DNA of 64,000 bases, taken from contig NC_022654.1 in NCBI RefSeq assembly GCF_000157895.3, positions 80,952 through 144,951 on the forward strand, read 5' to 3'. The notes below the pieces were generated by a model. That model was given only the letters and a program-made list of their open reading frames with translations. It made no database searches and was not told where the DNA came from. Position 1 is the stretch's first letter. Each line of letters begins with the position of its first letter. Shown one piece after another: positions 8,385 to 16,943 of the stretch. This stretch comes from Mycobacterium kansasii ATCC 12478. GTDB lineage: Bacteria; Actinomycetota; Actinomycetes; Mycobacteriales; Mycobacteriaceae. Made by a program: the position numbers and the translations under genes.

Positions 8385-9092
8385 TCAACTGACCAGAAGC
8401 GCCAAGCGCGGATCGCCGACCCAGCCATCGCCCAAGACGCCGTAGGCGCTCCACAGGCTCAGCGCCGGGGCCGCCGCGCCGCTGAACCGCACCGGGTAAG
8501 TCGAGTCAAAGCCCAACGTCAACGTCCACTGCTGCAAATCCGGGTAGAACTCCGTGCACGCTCCGAACCAGAAACTGACCATGCCGTGCGCCGCGGTGGT
8601 GCAGATCAGGCGGTCGGTCGTCACAATGACCGGGCAGGTTTGGTGAAACCGCCACTGAGCCGCGGCGCGCTGGGCCGCGGCCACCTTACGCCGATGATTC
8701 ACCACCCCTTGAACAGCCAACGCGCCGAACATGACCGCTGGGCGGCCCGCGACCATCAGCGGCAGCGGTGAGTATCGGCCGTCGCCGCCACAAAAGCGGC
8801 TGTAGTCGATCTCGGCGCTCAGCAACGCCTGTTCTCCCGGTTCCAGAACCGGCCCGTACACCTGGACCGGAGTTGGCGCGCGCCCGGCCCGCAGCGCTGC
8901 CGCGCAACCGCGGCTGTAGTGCCACCACTGCTCGGCAGCGGTGCGCGGCTGCCATGCCGTCTGGGGTTGGCGCGCATGGTTGGACCCGCCAGCAGGGCTG
9001 TCGTGGGCGCGCGCCGGCGTCGACGTGGCCCGGCTCACCGGAAGGTTATGCCGCTGCGGTGGCGGCATTCCTGGCATCGGGATATCGAACAT
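8385..9092 (-). CDS. hypothetical protein with PH-like domain
   Basis: The 235-aa product has a disordered N-terminus (residues 1-60, Pro/Ala/His-rich). A beta-rich domain from about 85 follows, with alternating hydrophobic strands (CPVIVTTDRLICTT, WTLTLGFDSTYPVRF) that resembles bacterial PH-like domains seen in mycobacterial plasmid proteins. There is no membrane segment. It is the first gene of the minus-strand run that ends at 1587. Function unknown. Confidence 0.5.
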   Translation of the reverse strand: MFDIPMPGMPPPQRHNLPVSRATSTPARAHDSPAGGSNHARQPQTAWQPRTAAEQWWHYSRGCAAALRAGRAPTPVQVYGPVLEPGEQALLSAEIDYSRFCGGDGRYSPLPLMVAGRPAVMFGALAVQGVVNHRRKVAAAQRAAAQWRFHQTCPVIVTTDRLICTTAAHGMVSFWFGACTEFYPDLQQWTLTLGFDSTYPVRFSGAAAPALSLWSAYGVLGDGWVGDPRLALLVS

Positions 9093-9248
9093 GGCCGCAG
9101 GATAGCTTTCGCATATGACACCGGCCCCGAATCAGCGGACACCCCGGTTGTCACGAATCGAATGTGTCCGTGTCTGCGGCGCGGCCGCCAGGATGGCTGT
9201 TCTACCCTTGTTGGTGGTCGTACACACAGGCCGGATGCCTGTCTGTGC

Positions 9249-9267
9249 GGGCCTCCCCCGGAGGCCC
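9249..9267. terminator. strong hairpin between the ESX-like cluster and parDE
   Basis: GGGCCTCC and GGAGGCCC form a perfect 8-bp stem with a 3-base loop. It follows the parE stop on the minus strand. There is no T run on either side, so a rho-independent terminator is only a suggestion. Confidence 0.35.
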
Positions 9268-9309
9268 CGGTCGCATCTCCCGTAAAGATCAGACCGGGGC
9301 TCTCTGAGG

Positions 9310-9603
9310 TCAAAGGTGGCGGTCGACGTCCATGCGTTGGTGCAGGACACGCACGACATCGAGGAAGCCTTGGGTTGTCACCCGATAAAACAGCATGTGC
9401 GACCCGGCTGCCAGCTTGCGATAGCCCGGGCGGATCTCGTCGCAGGCCCGCCCGATCCGGGGGTTCGCCGCTGCGCGCTCGATAGCGCGTTGAAGTTCTC
9501 GCAGGTACTGCTCAGCCTGATCCAGGCCCCAGTGCTCGTGCGTGTAGTCCCAGATCTGTTCCAAATCTGCTTGCGCAGCGGGTGAAAGGACGTATGCGCT
9601 CAC
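9310..9603 (-). CDS. parE: ParE toxin (RelE/ParE superfamily)
   Basis: The 97-aa toxin of a type II toxin-antitoxin pair; characterised ParE toxins poison DNA gyrase. Family features are AQADLEQIWDYTHEHWG at the N-terminus, RIGRACDEIRPGYRKLAAG in the middle and an HMLFYRV strand. Start is GTG 9603, overlapping the parD stop as GTGA, so the two are translationally coupled. Normal full length. It probably stabilises the plasmid by post-segregational killing. Confidence 0.88.
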   Translation of the reverse strand: MSAYVLSPAAQADLEQIWDYTHEHWGLDQAEQYLRELQRAIERAAANPRIGRACDEIRPGYRKLAAGSHMLFYRVTTQGFLDVVRVLHQRMDVDRHL

Positions 9604-9851
9604 CGGCCTTGCGGCTTTTCGGCGCGTTTGCCGTCGAGGAAGGCGTCGAAGTCAAACGGTGTTGAAGTGCCGCTGCGCTCACCGGCCACTAGCGCCTCGC
9701 GCAGTGCCCGAAGCTGAATTTCACGGTCCTCGAGTAACCGCAACGCGGAGCGCACGACATCACTGGCCGACCGGTAACGTCCCGCAGCCACCTCAGCCTC
9801 AATGAAGGCGCTGTAATGCTCATCGAGACTGAAGGACGTGTTTTTACCCAC
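9600..9851 (-). CDS. parD: ParD antitoxin (RHH)
   Basis: Antitoxin of the ParDE pair. GTG 9851 gives an 83-aa protein beginning VGKNTSFSLDEHYSAF, the usual start of mycobacterial ParD. The longer frame to 9920 would run through the operator. An N-terminal ribbon-helix-helix (GRYRSASDVVRSALRLLEDRE) binds the promoter and the acidic C-terminus (STPFDFDAFLDGKR) wraps the toxin. It looks close to M. tuberculosis ParD1 by memory. Autoregulation is likely through the palindrome 10 bases upstream. Confidence 0.88.
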   Translation of the reverse strand: MGKNTSFSLDEHYSAFIEAEVAAGRYRSASDVVRSALRLLEDREIQLRALREALVAGERSGTSTPFDFDAFLDGKRAEKPQGR

Positions 9852-9860
9852 CCGCCGATC

Positions 9861-9877
9861 ATACCAATAATTGGTAT
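9861..9877. promoter_or_regulatory. parDE operator palindrome
   Basis: ATACCAAT, one central base, then ATTGGTAT: a perfect 8-bp inverted repeat just upstream of the ParD start. It is AT-rich in a GC-rich region and is the expected target of ParD autorepression. Confidence 0.7.
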
Positions 9878-9956
9878 TCGACTGGACGGGTTGTGCCTGA
9901 TAGTCGCGGATGACCGGCATGCTGGTGGCCGCCCAGATGATCAGCGCGGCGGCGGC

Positions 9957-10463
9957 TTACGGCCGGAACTCTCGGAGCTGAGCCAAAATTCGGATCGCTT
10001 CGTCGCGCTCATCCTCCCGTAGCCATGCCAACATCCAGATCAACGCCTCTTCAGTTTCACGAGACGCGGCGCTGAACTCTTCGTCCATCCGGGCGCGGGC
10101 GGCTTCGGGCATGGTGTCGCGGTGCTCGAGGAACGCCTGACGCATCTTGATCAGGCGCTGAGCAAGGGCCAAGCGGTCCCCGGCGGCCGTAGCGGTATCC
10201 CTGTCCGCGGGGGCGGCCGGCGCGCCCGTCTCCTGGATGCGAGGGGCGCCGCCTTTCAGGATTGCCTCGACGCTGCCGGGCAGCCACGCAAGGCCTCGCT
10301 CTAATGCACGCTGTGTGCTGGCGTGTGGTTGGGATAACCGGTTGTTTTCCACCCCGCGAACGGTTGACTCCGACAGCCCTCCCCGCTCGGCGACCTCAGA
10401 TTGGGTCAGCTTCAGCTGCTTGCGGCGAAGCCGCACCGCAACGCCGAGCCGATCTGAGGTCAT
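9957..10463 (-). CDS. XRE-family transcriptional regulator
   Basis: This 168-aa protein has an N-terminal Cro/C1-type helix-turn-helix (LRRKQLKLTQSEVAERGGLS then STVRGVENN, residues 13-42). A linker with Ala/Pro and a charged helical C-terminus (MDEEFSAASRETEEALIWML) follow, the latter probably for oligomerisation. It starts at ATG 10463. The intergenic region it shares with the divergent whiB gene carries repeated ACCGTCA motifs, which it or WhiB may bind. Confidence 0.75.
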   Translation of the reverse strand: MTSDRLGVAVRLRRKQLKLTQSEVAERGGLSESTVRGVENNRLSQPHASTQRALERGLAWLPGSVEAILKGGAPRIQETGAPAAPADRDTATAAGDRLALAQRLIKMRQAFLEHRDTMPEAARARMDEEFSAASRETEEALIWMLAWLREDERDEAIRILAQLREFRP

Positions 10464-10484
10464 AACTCGCTATCTTGCCCGACG

Positions 10485-10693
10485 AACCGTCAAATCCACC
10501 TGTCTTAGCCGTCAAGACCGTCAAATTTGTGGCTGATTATCTGACGGGCCCTTCCGGGCGGACCTCGACCACTGAAACAGCGCATGACATGCGGCAACAG
10601 TGCGCACGGCGTCCGCCTGCCATCTCTGCGTCGATGCGCCGACACCCCCGGTTCTGACGGTTACAACCGTCAGAACCGTCAAAAGCGTCAGAA
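10485..10693. promoter_or_regulatory. ACCGTCA repeat cluster between xre and whiB
   Basis: Copies of ACCGTCA(A/G)A lie in two groups. The first has 10485-10494 plus 9-bp tandem units starting 10508 and 10517. The second has a perfect inverted repeat TTCTGACGGTT (10652-10662) and AACCGTCAGAA (10665-10675), running into 9-bp tandem units at 10666, 10675 and 10684. The spacing and orientation fit a cooperative operator for the XRE or WhiB protein; an iteron role is less likely. Confidence 0.6.
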
Positions 10694-10769
10694 ATTCTGT
10701 TAGATTACGGGTAATTCACGGGCGATCGAGCCGCTGAAGAACCGACGACCTACAGAAAGGACGCCTCCC

Positions 10770-11207
10770 ATGACCACCGCCCTAACCCCTTCGGTCGATA
10801 ACCCCCCCGCTGGCGCCAGACCCTTCGCGTCCTTCCAGATGCGCGCCGACGTGCGTCTCTTCCAGACCACCCAGCATTTGGCCTGCCAAGAAGACCCCGA
10901 GTTGTTCTTCAACCCCCGCACCAAGCACCGCGCCATCAAGCGGTGCAACGACTGCCCTTTTCGGGGCCGCTGCGGCTACAACGCCGTGGCCACCGGCGCC
11001 ACCCATGGAATCTGGGGCGGAGTGATCCTGCCCGGCGCCCAGCCCAAGGCCCTCAAACCCGTCTACGCCCGGCTGGCCGCCCAGTTTGAACAGCGCCGGC
11101 GCACCGAGCTCGGCGATATTCGAGTCGCGCCGCTACCAGAGCTCATTGACGACGAGGAAACCGACGCCGACGACGATCCCCTGGTCTTTCAGGTCGGCGC
11201 CGCCTAG
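10770..11207 (+). CDS. WhiB-family iron-sulfur transcription factor
   Basis: This 145-aa Wbl protein has four cluster-binding cysteines at 39 (HLACQED), 59 and 62 (RCNDC) and 68 (GRC), followed by the GIWGG turn at 80-84 and an acidic C-terminal tail. Wbl proteins carry a [4Fe-4S] cluster, bind the main sigma factor and regulate stress or developmental genes. Start is ATG 10770 with AGAAAGGA upstream. Plasmid- and phage-borne WhiB proteins are known to override host regulation. Its promoter lies next to the ACCGTCA repeats. Confidence 0.9.
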   Translation: MTTALTPSVDNPPAGARPFASFQMRADVRLFQTTQHLACQEDPELFFNPRTKHRAIKRCNDCPFRGRCGYNAVATGATHGIWGGVILPGAQPKALKPVYARLAAQFEQRRRTELGDIRVAPLPELIDDEETDADDDPLVFQVGAA

Positions 11208-11271
11208 ATGTGCCGTCACGTGAAATCGGTTGCGCCGTGGTGTCGAACGAATCAGGAGGGGTGTGGAAAGC

Positions 11272-11853
11272 ATGTTGACTGAGGCATTCAAAGGCGGTGA
11301 CTGGCAGCCGCATACGGCCCACGCGGCTGGCCTGACGCACACATGGATAGAAGGGTGGTACGCAGGCGGGGTCGAGGCGATCGTTGCCGAGGTTCGCGGT
11401 GAGGCGTGGGACTGTCTCATGATCGAGAGCACGTCCAACGGTCCGATCACGCAGACCGCGCGCGCTAAGGTCTTCGGCCTCGGGGCAGCTGTTGTTGGAC
11501 CACGCGATTCGCGTGCGATACACGCGGTCCTCGCCACCGTGGAGCAACGACTGCAGCGCGGTATCGGCCTGCCGTGCTCTGATTTCCGACCGCTGCTCGT
11601 GCTGGTCGGCGACGGCGACCACATCCAGAACAGTGTCCTCCAAAAGGCCGCGTTCCTTGGACGTGCGGCGAACGTGCACCTTGGGATTCATCACATCGCC
11701 CGGGCGCGAACCCCAAGACACTTCGACGACAACATCGGCGGTTGGTACCACGGCTCGGGTCAACGTTGCGCAGCCAATCTGGTGGACACAGCACTCCTAG
11801 ACCACGGAGGTTCCCATGAGCTCAGCGGTTGCAGAGCATCCCGTCATCGCTAG
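11272..11853 (+). CDS. hypothetical protein
   Basis: I do not recognise this 193-aa protein. ATG 11272 has AGGAGG 12 bases upstream; GTG 11263 is also possible. It reads as a globular alpha/beta protein with strands [19 protein letters not shown] and [12 protein letters not shown]. The last strand-loop, ending in Asp-rich GDGD, recalls a nuclease or Rossmann-type active site, but that is only an impression. It lies downstream of whiB and overlaps the next gene by 38 bases. Confidence 0.55.
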
Positions 11854-12100
11854 CGTCGACGACAACGGCACGGAACGCATCACGGTCTTCGATGACGATA
11901 CGTCGGTGATCTGCGGGGCATTTCGGCCCGCCGGCCACCTTTACTGGCGGCTGTATCTGGCCGCGACGGTCGCCAGCGCCGGCTGTCCGGCCCCCCAGAT
12001 CCCACCCCCGCATGTACTGGCTGCGCGCCGCGAGGACGCGTGTCGGTGGGTTGAACTCATCGCCCACCTCTACACGCATCCTGCGGCCGTGGGCAGCTAA
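11816..12100 (+). CDS. small hypothetical protein
   Basis: The 94-aa product starts at ATG 11816 with a good GGAGG five bases upstream. Beta strands at the N-terminus ([15 protein letters not shown]) are followed by a helix with Trp and Arg ([15 protein letters not shown]). Homology not recognised. It is probably in one transcript with the WhiB gene. Confidence 0.55.
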
Positions 12101-12150
12101 GCCCGAGGCCGGTGACCGGACCCTTATCCCCAACATACACAAGGACTTTC

Positions 12151-12396
12151 ATGATGACCATCCACGAAGTGTTCACCTCGGCGATTGACGAGGCGAGCCT
12201 GCTTGACCACCTCAGCCGCGAACCGCGCCGGCCAGCCGGCCCTGCGGTGCCAGCATCGGCCGCCAACAACGTCACGCACCACCGCCACGGCGCGCGCACT
12301 GGCGCTTTCACCGGCCTGATTCCGAGCTGTCTACGACCACGAGTCCAAGCTGGCGAACACCATTCACCCACCCAGGGCCGTCCCGCACCTAAATAG
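12151..12396 (+). CDS. small hypothetical protein
   Basis: ATG 12151 follows AAGGA at a workable distance and gives 81 aa. The first 30 residues (MTIHEVFTSAIDEASLLD) look like normal protein; the rest is His/Arg/Pro-rich and may be out of frame. It could be a decayed gene. Confidence 0.35.
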   Translation: MMTIHEVFTSAIDEASLLDHLSREPRRPAGPAVPASAANNVTHHRHGARTGAFTGLIPSCLRPRVQAGEHHSPTQGRPAPK

Positions 12397-12476
12397 GGGC
12401 GACTCCCATTCTCCCAGCCTGTGATTCACACATGTGCACAAACATCACGGATCACCCGACGCAGAAAGGACACCAA

Positions 12477-14339
12477 ATGACCACGGCCACACAGGATTTG
12501 GTACCACAAACTCCCGCATCGCCGGCCGCCGGCGATCACCCCGAACCGCAGCACGCTGGGCCGCAGCATCGCACACCGACTCGCTGGGCTGACATGCTGG
12601 ACGAACTGACCGCGTTCATCGCCGAGCATGGCCACGCCCGCATACCCGAGGACTACCGAACTGAAAACGGTCGCTTCCCGGGCCGCTGGCTTAATGAGCA
12701 GCGAAAAGCCCACCGCACCAACCTACTTGATGATGAGCGGGCAGCGCAGCTTGCCGCGTTGCTCGGCCCGCGCTGGGCTACACCCCACCAGGCCTATTGG
12801 GATGCCATGTTCGCCGCGCTGACCCAGTTCGTCGCTCAGCACGGGCATGCGCGCGTCCCGCAAAACCATGTCTCTCGAGACGGCACCCCGCTCGGAACAT
12901 GGGTGGGCAACCAACGTTCCCGCCACCAACAAAACACCCTTGACCCCGCACGCGCGGCACGTCTAGAAACGTTGCCCGGCTGGGTATGGCGCGACAGCCG
13001 CGCAGACCGCTGGGAACGCGGCTTTGCCGCGCTGACCCAGTTCGTCGCCCAACATGGCCACGCCCGCGTCCCGGGCTCCCACATCACCGATGACGGTCAC
13101 CGCCTCGGCGCATGGGTAACAGACCAGCGGCGAGACCAGCGCAAAAACCGCCTCGACCCCGCACGCGCGGCACGTCTAGAAACGTTGCCGGGCTGGGCCT
13201 GGAACGGGAACGCGGGCCACGAGCAGTGGCTCGAGCAGCGCTGGGAACACGGCTTCACCGCGCTCACCCAGTACGTTGCCGAACACGGCCACGCCAACGT
13301 GGCTCGACTTCACATCACCACCGACAACTTTCGCCTCGGCGACTGGGTGGATAACCAACGCGCTTCCCATCAGGACAACCGGCTCAACCCCGCTCGCGCC
13401 GCGCGGCTAGCAGCATTGCCGGGCTGGGTATGGCGAGAAAGCCGCGAGGACCTGTGGGAACGGCTCTACGCCACGTTAGGGGCGTATGTGGCCGAGCACG
13501 GTCACGCCCGCTTCCCCAACGACTACATCACCAGCGACGGGATCAAACTTGGCCAGTGGGCGCGTGACCAGCGCCGCAAGTACCGCCAAGGCCGCGTCAA
13601 TGCCGAGCGTGTCGCACGGCTAGAAGCCACGCCCGGCTGGACCTGGAGCGACAGGCTCGACGAGCAGTGGGAACGCGGCTTCACCGCCCTCACCCAGTTC
13701 GTCGACGAGCACGGCCACGCCAACGTTGAGTCACGGCATACCTGCAGCGACAGCTTCCACCTCGGTGACTGGGTGTCCGCCCAACGCCGCAAGCACCACC
13801 GCGGCGAGCTCGACGACGGCCGCGCCGCACGACTGGAAGCCTTACCAGGCTGGGTATGGCGCCGGCGCGACCGCACCCCAGGCGTTTACTGCGGCTGGGA
13901 CGGCAGGTTCCGCGCATTGACCCAGTTCGTCGACGAGCACGGCCACGCTCGCGTCCCGTCAGCACACATCACCGGTGACGGCATTCGCCTAGGCCAATGG
14001 GTCAACGCACAGCGCCACACCCATCGGCAAGGCGCGCTGGACGCCGACCGTGCGGCACGGCTGGAAGCCTTGCCGGGTTGGGTATGGGGCGCCAGCGGCG
14101 AGCAGCGCTGGGAACGTGGCTTCACCGCCTTGACCCAGTTCGTCGACGAGCACGGCCACGCCCGTGTCCCGCACGGCCACATCAGCGCCGACAGGTTCCG
14201 GCTGGGTCAATGGGTCAACACGCAGCGCTACACCTACCGGCAAGGCGCGCTGGACCCGCGCCGAACCGCACGCCTGCAAGCGCTGCCCGGTTGGGTCTGG
14301 AACAGCGACGCCCCCGGCCGACAGGTCAATGCGGCGTGA
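12477..14339 (+). CDS. protein of eight helicase-associated (HA) domain repeats, no helicase
   Basis: Start ATG 12477, behind AGAAAGGA, gives 620 aa. After ~40 disordered residues come eight ~70-residue repeats. Each has the pattern WERGFTALTQFV, EHGHARVP, LGQWV, QRR and ARLEALPGWVW, the Helicase-Associated domain (PF03457), which is normally appended to superfamily-2 helicases. Here there is no Walker A or other helicase motif, so the protein is a stand-alone array. The domain is thought to bind nucleic acid. Repeats 2-8 are closer to each other than to repeat 1, pointing to recent internal duplication. Possible roles are coating or scaffolding DNA, or blocking host helicases. Confidence 0.8.
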   Translation: MTTATQDLVPQTPASPAAGDHPEPQHAGPQHRTPTRWADMLDELTAFIAEHGHARIPEDYRTENGRFPGRWLNEQRKAHRTNLLDDERAAQLAALLGPRWATPHQAYWDAMFAALTQFVAQHGHARVPQNHVSRDGTPLGTWVGNQRSRHQQNTLDPARAARLETLPGWVWRDSRADRWERGFAALTQFVAQHGHARVPGSHITDDGHRLGAWVTDQRRDQRKNRLDPARAARLETLPGWAWNGNAGHEQWLEQRWEHGFTALTQYVAEHGHANVARLHITTDNFRLGDWVDNQRASHQDNRLNPARAARLAALPGWVWRESREDLWERLYATLGAYVAEHGHARFPNDYITSDGIKLGQWARDQRRKYRQGRVNAERVARLEATPGWTWSDRLDEQWERGFTALTQFVDEHGHANVESRHTCSDSFHLGDWVSAQRRKHHRGELDDGRAARLEALPGWVWRRRDRTPGVYCGWDGRFRALTQFVDEHGHARVPSAHITGDGIRLGQWVNAQRHTHRQGALDADRAARLEALPGWVWGASGEQRWERGFTALTQFVDEHGHARVPHGHISADRFRLGQWVNTQRYTYRQGALDPRRTARLQALPGWVWNSDAPGRQVNAA

Positions 14340-14394
14340 GCGTGCGTTCGACGGCGCGGACCCCCGCACCCGAATTCTCGCTGATTCATTGCTA

Positions 14395-14410
14395 ATCGGG
14401 AATTCCCGAT
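14395..14410. promoter_or_regulatory. 16-bp perfect palindrome upstream of the RHH-like gene
   Basis: ATCGGGAA/TTCCCGAT with no spacer, 90 bases before the 14500 start. A TTGACA hexamer at 14431-14436 follows. It is a likely operator for the downstream DNA-binding protein. Confidence 0.5.
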
Positions 14411-14499
14411 ACTCCCTGCTCCAGACCTTATTGACAAATCGTCGATCCTTCGGCGTGTCACGGTTGCTGCAACCGAACCCCCTGGCAAGGTGAACTTCT

Positions 14500-14916
14500 A
14501 TGGCTCCTCCAAGCAAAGGTGATCGCGGCGCGCACATGGTGAAAAACCATCCAGCCGTTACGCAACGTCTCATCGCCATGGCAGAAGAGGCGGGTTCGTC
14601 GTCGATGTCTCAGTACATCGCTGACGTTCTGGCTCTCTATGTCGGCCTACCTGAGCATGTTCGCGAGTTCAATCAGCTGCCGATCGCGGCGACCCGGAAG
14701 TTGGACGGCCTGCGGGGTGACTCGCGGGACAACAGGATCATGACGCGGCCGCATCGCGAGGTTTCTGAACGGCTTGCTCGACAGGCGGCCCAGTCGGGTT
14801 CGCACCGCGGCCAAGTGGCCCCCTATATCGCGGACGTCCTCGCGGTCCACGTCGGGTTGCCCGAGTATGCCCGAACCCCCACCTGCGTTGAGGAGGGCTT
14901 GCCGCTGGCCATGTGA
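14500..14916 (+). CDS. tandem-repeat DNA-binding-like protein (actinobacterial plasmid type)
   Basis: The 138-aa protein has two copies of a ~45-residue unit. Copy 1 is SMSQYIADVLALYVGLPEHV and copy 2 is QVAPYIADVLAVHVGLPEYA, each preceded by a basic start (HMVKN, IMTRP). Single-unit relatives ending GRPELVREL are common on actinobacterial plasmids and look like ribbon-helix-helix proteins; the assignment is from memory. The fused pair would make a pseudo-dimer. A perfect palindrome lies upstream and a terminator 100 bases downstream. Confidence 0.5.
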   Translation: MAPPSKGDRGAHMVKNHPAVTQRLIAMAEEAGSSSMSQYIADVLALYVGLPEHVREFNQLPIAATRKLDGLRGDSRDNRIMTRPHREVSERLARQAAQSGSHRGQVAPYIADVLAVHVGLPEYARTPTCVEEGLPLAM

Positions 14917-15013
14917 AACCCCCTAGCCCGGCCTCCCTTTCGTCTTGGCTGACTCTTGCCGGGCAGATATGACATCTCAATAGGCGGTGCGGCTCTACCC
15001 GCTGACATGACGA

Positions 15014-15035
15014 AGGCCCCGCGTTAACGGGGCCT
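15014..15035 (+). terminator. rho-independent-type hairpin
   Basis: AGGCCCCG, a 6-base loop CGTTAA, then CGGGGCCT. A perfect 8-bp stem between the 14500 gene and rep, without a clear T run. Confidence 0.6.
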
Positions 15036-15109
15036 CTGTCTAGAGGGTTCAAACCGAGTTGGCAGCTCAGTTCCGGGTCCGCACCCGTTGCCCCTGAAAG
15101 GGACGTAGC

Positions 15110-16489
15110 TTGGACAGCTCGTCTCACGGTAGCGCATACCTTGCCGCGGTTCCAGATCCGCCGCGCGAACGGTGTGTAAACCGTGACATTTCTCGCGGCC
15201 GAGCTCCTAGTCGGCCGTTTGCTACGCGGCCCCGAACGTATCGCGGTTGTAGCGCTGTTCGCCCGCGGCGCGGTGTCGTGCGCACAACCCCGGTAGCCGA
15301 GGTGCTGCAGATCCGCCGCGGCCGCCGACTGCACGGTGGCGATCCCCCGCCGGCGAGCGTGTTCGTCAACCTCGAGCTCGCCGAGGACACCTACGCAGGC
15401 GTGCCGTGCTGGTCCGGTGGGGGCGCCTACTGGGCGCACGTCACCGTGGCCGCGGCCTACGACCTGCGCTACACCGAGATCCGGTCGCAGATGACCTCAG
15501 GGGGCATCGCCAAACGCACCCTGGTCGCGATCGCGGCCGCCTTCGCCCGCACTGCCGACGCCGACACCGGCCGCAACGCCCGGCCGACCAACGAACAGTT
15601 GCAGCGCGCGACCGGGTTTACCGAGCGCACCGTCCAGCGGGCCCGCGAATGCCTGCGCCTGCTTGGGGTGGCCACCGAGGTCCTGCGCGGCCGCCAACGC
15701 ACCTACATCGAACGTATGGCGTCCTGGCGGATGGGCGATCGCCACCGCGGCTGGGCCTCGGTGTGGGCGCTGCACGACGACGCCCAGGTCAACCGGGTTA
15801 TCCACACCGTGTCACCCCACCTGGAACGGTCCCCAGTAACCACCCACACCTCACCTTCAGAACGACTGGTTACTACCCACGGGCGCCACAAGGGCGCCCG
15901 GCACGGCGTCGCTACGCGCCGCCCAGCTCCAGACGCGGCAGGCTGGCGGCTGGCGGCGGACTGGCGAGCCGATTCGCACGCCCCACCGTGGGCACGCCGC
16001 TTCACCCCGACCAGCTGGGCGGCCATGCTCGCCGCGCCGGCGGCCGCCGGCTGGACCCCACGTGACCTCAACCAGCTCATCACCGACTGGCTCGGCGTCG
16101 GCCGGCGCATCCCCGACAGCCCCACACGACCGATAGGGCTGCTGGGGGCGATCCTGGCCTGGCACGGCACCGACAACCTGACCGAACGCCCGGCCGCTCT
16201 CGACGAGGCCCGCGAAGCTCAAGCCCGCGCCGCCGAAGAACGGCGCCGCGCCCACAGTGCGGCCGAGCACCGCGCACATCTGGCCGGCCGGGCCGCCGGC
16301 CAGGCCGCCCAGTCTGGTCCCGGCCACGCTGACGTGTTCGCCGCCCTGGCGGCCGCCCGACAGCGCACCGCGCAGCGTCGAACCGCTGAGGCTGCCGCCG
16401 AACAGGCACGCATCGAAGCGCTCATCGACCGCGCCCGCCGCACCGGCACTCCCACCCCGGACGCGACTCGACACGACCTGTGGCGCTAA
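15110..16489 (+). CDS. probable plasmid replication initiator (winged-HTH Rep)
   Basis: The 459-aa frame has a poor TTG at 15110, so the true start may be one of several downstream GTGs; conserved sequence begins near residue 85 (FVNLELAEDTY). The core has a replication-type winged helix (ARPTNEQLQRATGFTERTVQ and ARECLRLLGVATEVLRGRQR). A middle domain with Trp-rich helices follows, then a long Ala/Arg/Glu helical C-terminus. Similar proteins are annotated as Rep on large mycobacterial plasmids; this rests on recall of the helix-turn-helix region. No iterons are obvious upstream, so the origin is not located. Confidence 0.6.
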   Translation: MDSSSHGSAYLAAVPDPPRERCVNRDISRGRAPSRPFATRPRTYRGCSAVRPRRGVVRTTPVAEVLQIRRGRRLHGGDPPPASVFVNLELAEDTYAGVPCWSGGGAYWAHVTVAAAYDLRYTEIRSQMTSGGIAKRTLVAIAAAFARTADADTGRNARPTNEQLQRATGFTERTVQRARECLRLLGVATEVLRGRQRTYIERMASWRMGDRHRGWASVWALHDDAQVNRVIHTVSPHLERSPVTTHTSPSERLVTTHGRHKGARHGVATRRPAPDAAGWRLAADWRADSHAPPWARRFTPTSWAAMLAAPAAAGWTPRDLNQLITDWLGVGRRIPDSPTRPIGLLGAILAWHGTDNLTERPAALDEAREAQARAAEERRRAHSAAEHRAHLAGRAAGQAAQSGPGHADVFAALAAARQRTAQRRTAEAAAEQARIEALIDRARRTGTPTPDATRHDLWR

Positions 16490-16601
16490 CCTGCGGTGAC
16501 GCGCGCCCGTACCTCCCCATCGTCGCGGCGGTGAACACCGGCAAGACATGCGATGAGATAGTCGTCGAGATATTTGATGCGATAGCGCGCCGAGTGGTGG
16601 G

Positions 16602-16943
16602 CTACCAGTCGTCGCGCAGTGCCTTGAGCTCGTGCCAGGATGATTCCGGGCCCCAGTACCGGTCGATGATTGCATTACTGGCCTCGAATAAACGATCGAA
16701 GCTTTCGCGTAGCACGTCGGTGATCAGATCTTCCAGCCCGGTGTGGGTGTAATCGGCCAGTGCGGTCGGTTTGATGAAAAGGTCGCTCAGATACCCGTCG
16801 GAGTCGAAGGACGCTATCACCACGTCGCTGATCGGGTCGCGTTCGCGCATGTTGTGGGCGGCAGCGTTGAGTTCGGCCAGCAACGCTCGCGTGACGCGAA
16901 GCCCCTGGTCGACGTCGGCGATTCTTTCCTGAGGGGTGCTCAC
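16602..16943 (-). CDS. YbaB/EbfC-like small protein in ESX-substrate operon
   Basis: This 113-aa protein starts at GTG 16943, overlapping the upstream stop as GTGA. It consists of an N-terminal helix, two strands (DVVIASFDSDGYLSDLFI) and C-terminal helices (GLEDLITDVLRESFDRL), the topology of the YbaB/EbfC family that is often coded beside mycobacterial ESX substrates. The likely role is as a cytosolic binding partner or chaperone of the preceding secreted-type protein. Last gene of the 20.9 to 16.6 kb operon. Confidence 0.6.
   Translation of the reverse strand: MSTPQERIADVDQGLRVTRALLAELNAAAHNMRERDPISDVVIASFDSDGYLSDLFIKPTALADYTHTGLEDLITDVLRESFDRLFEASNAIIDRYWGPESSWHELKALRDDW

Noticed and set aside
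11143..11763. Minus-strand frame opposite the 11272 gene
   Set aside because: The Arg/Pro-rich composition and lack of a ribosome site fit a shadow; the plus frame has AGGAGG and a globular pattern.
15036..15109. Possible tRNA between the terminator and rep
   Set aside because: GTTCAAACC resembles a T-arm, but no cloverleaf with acceptor and anticodon stems can be drawn.
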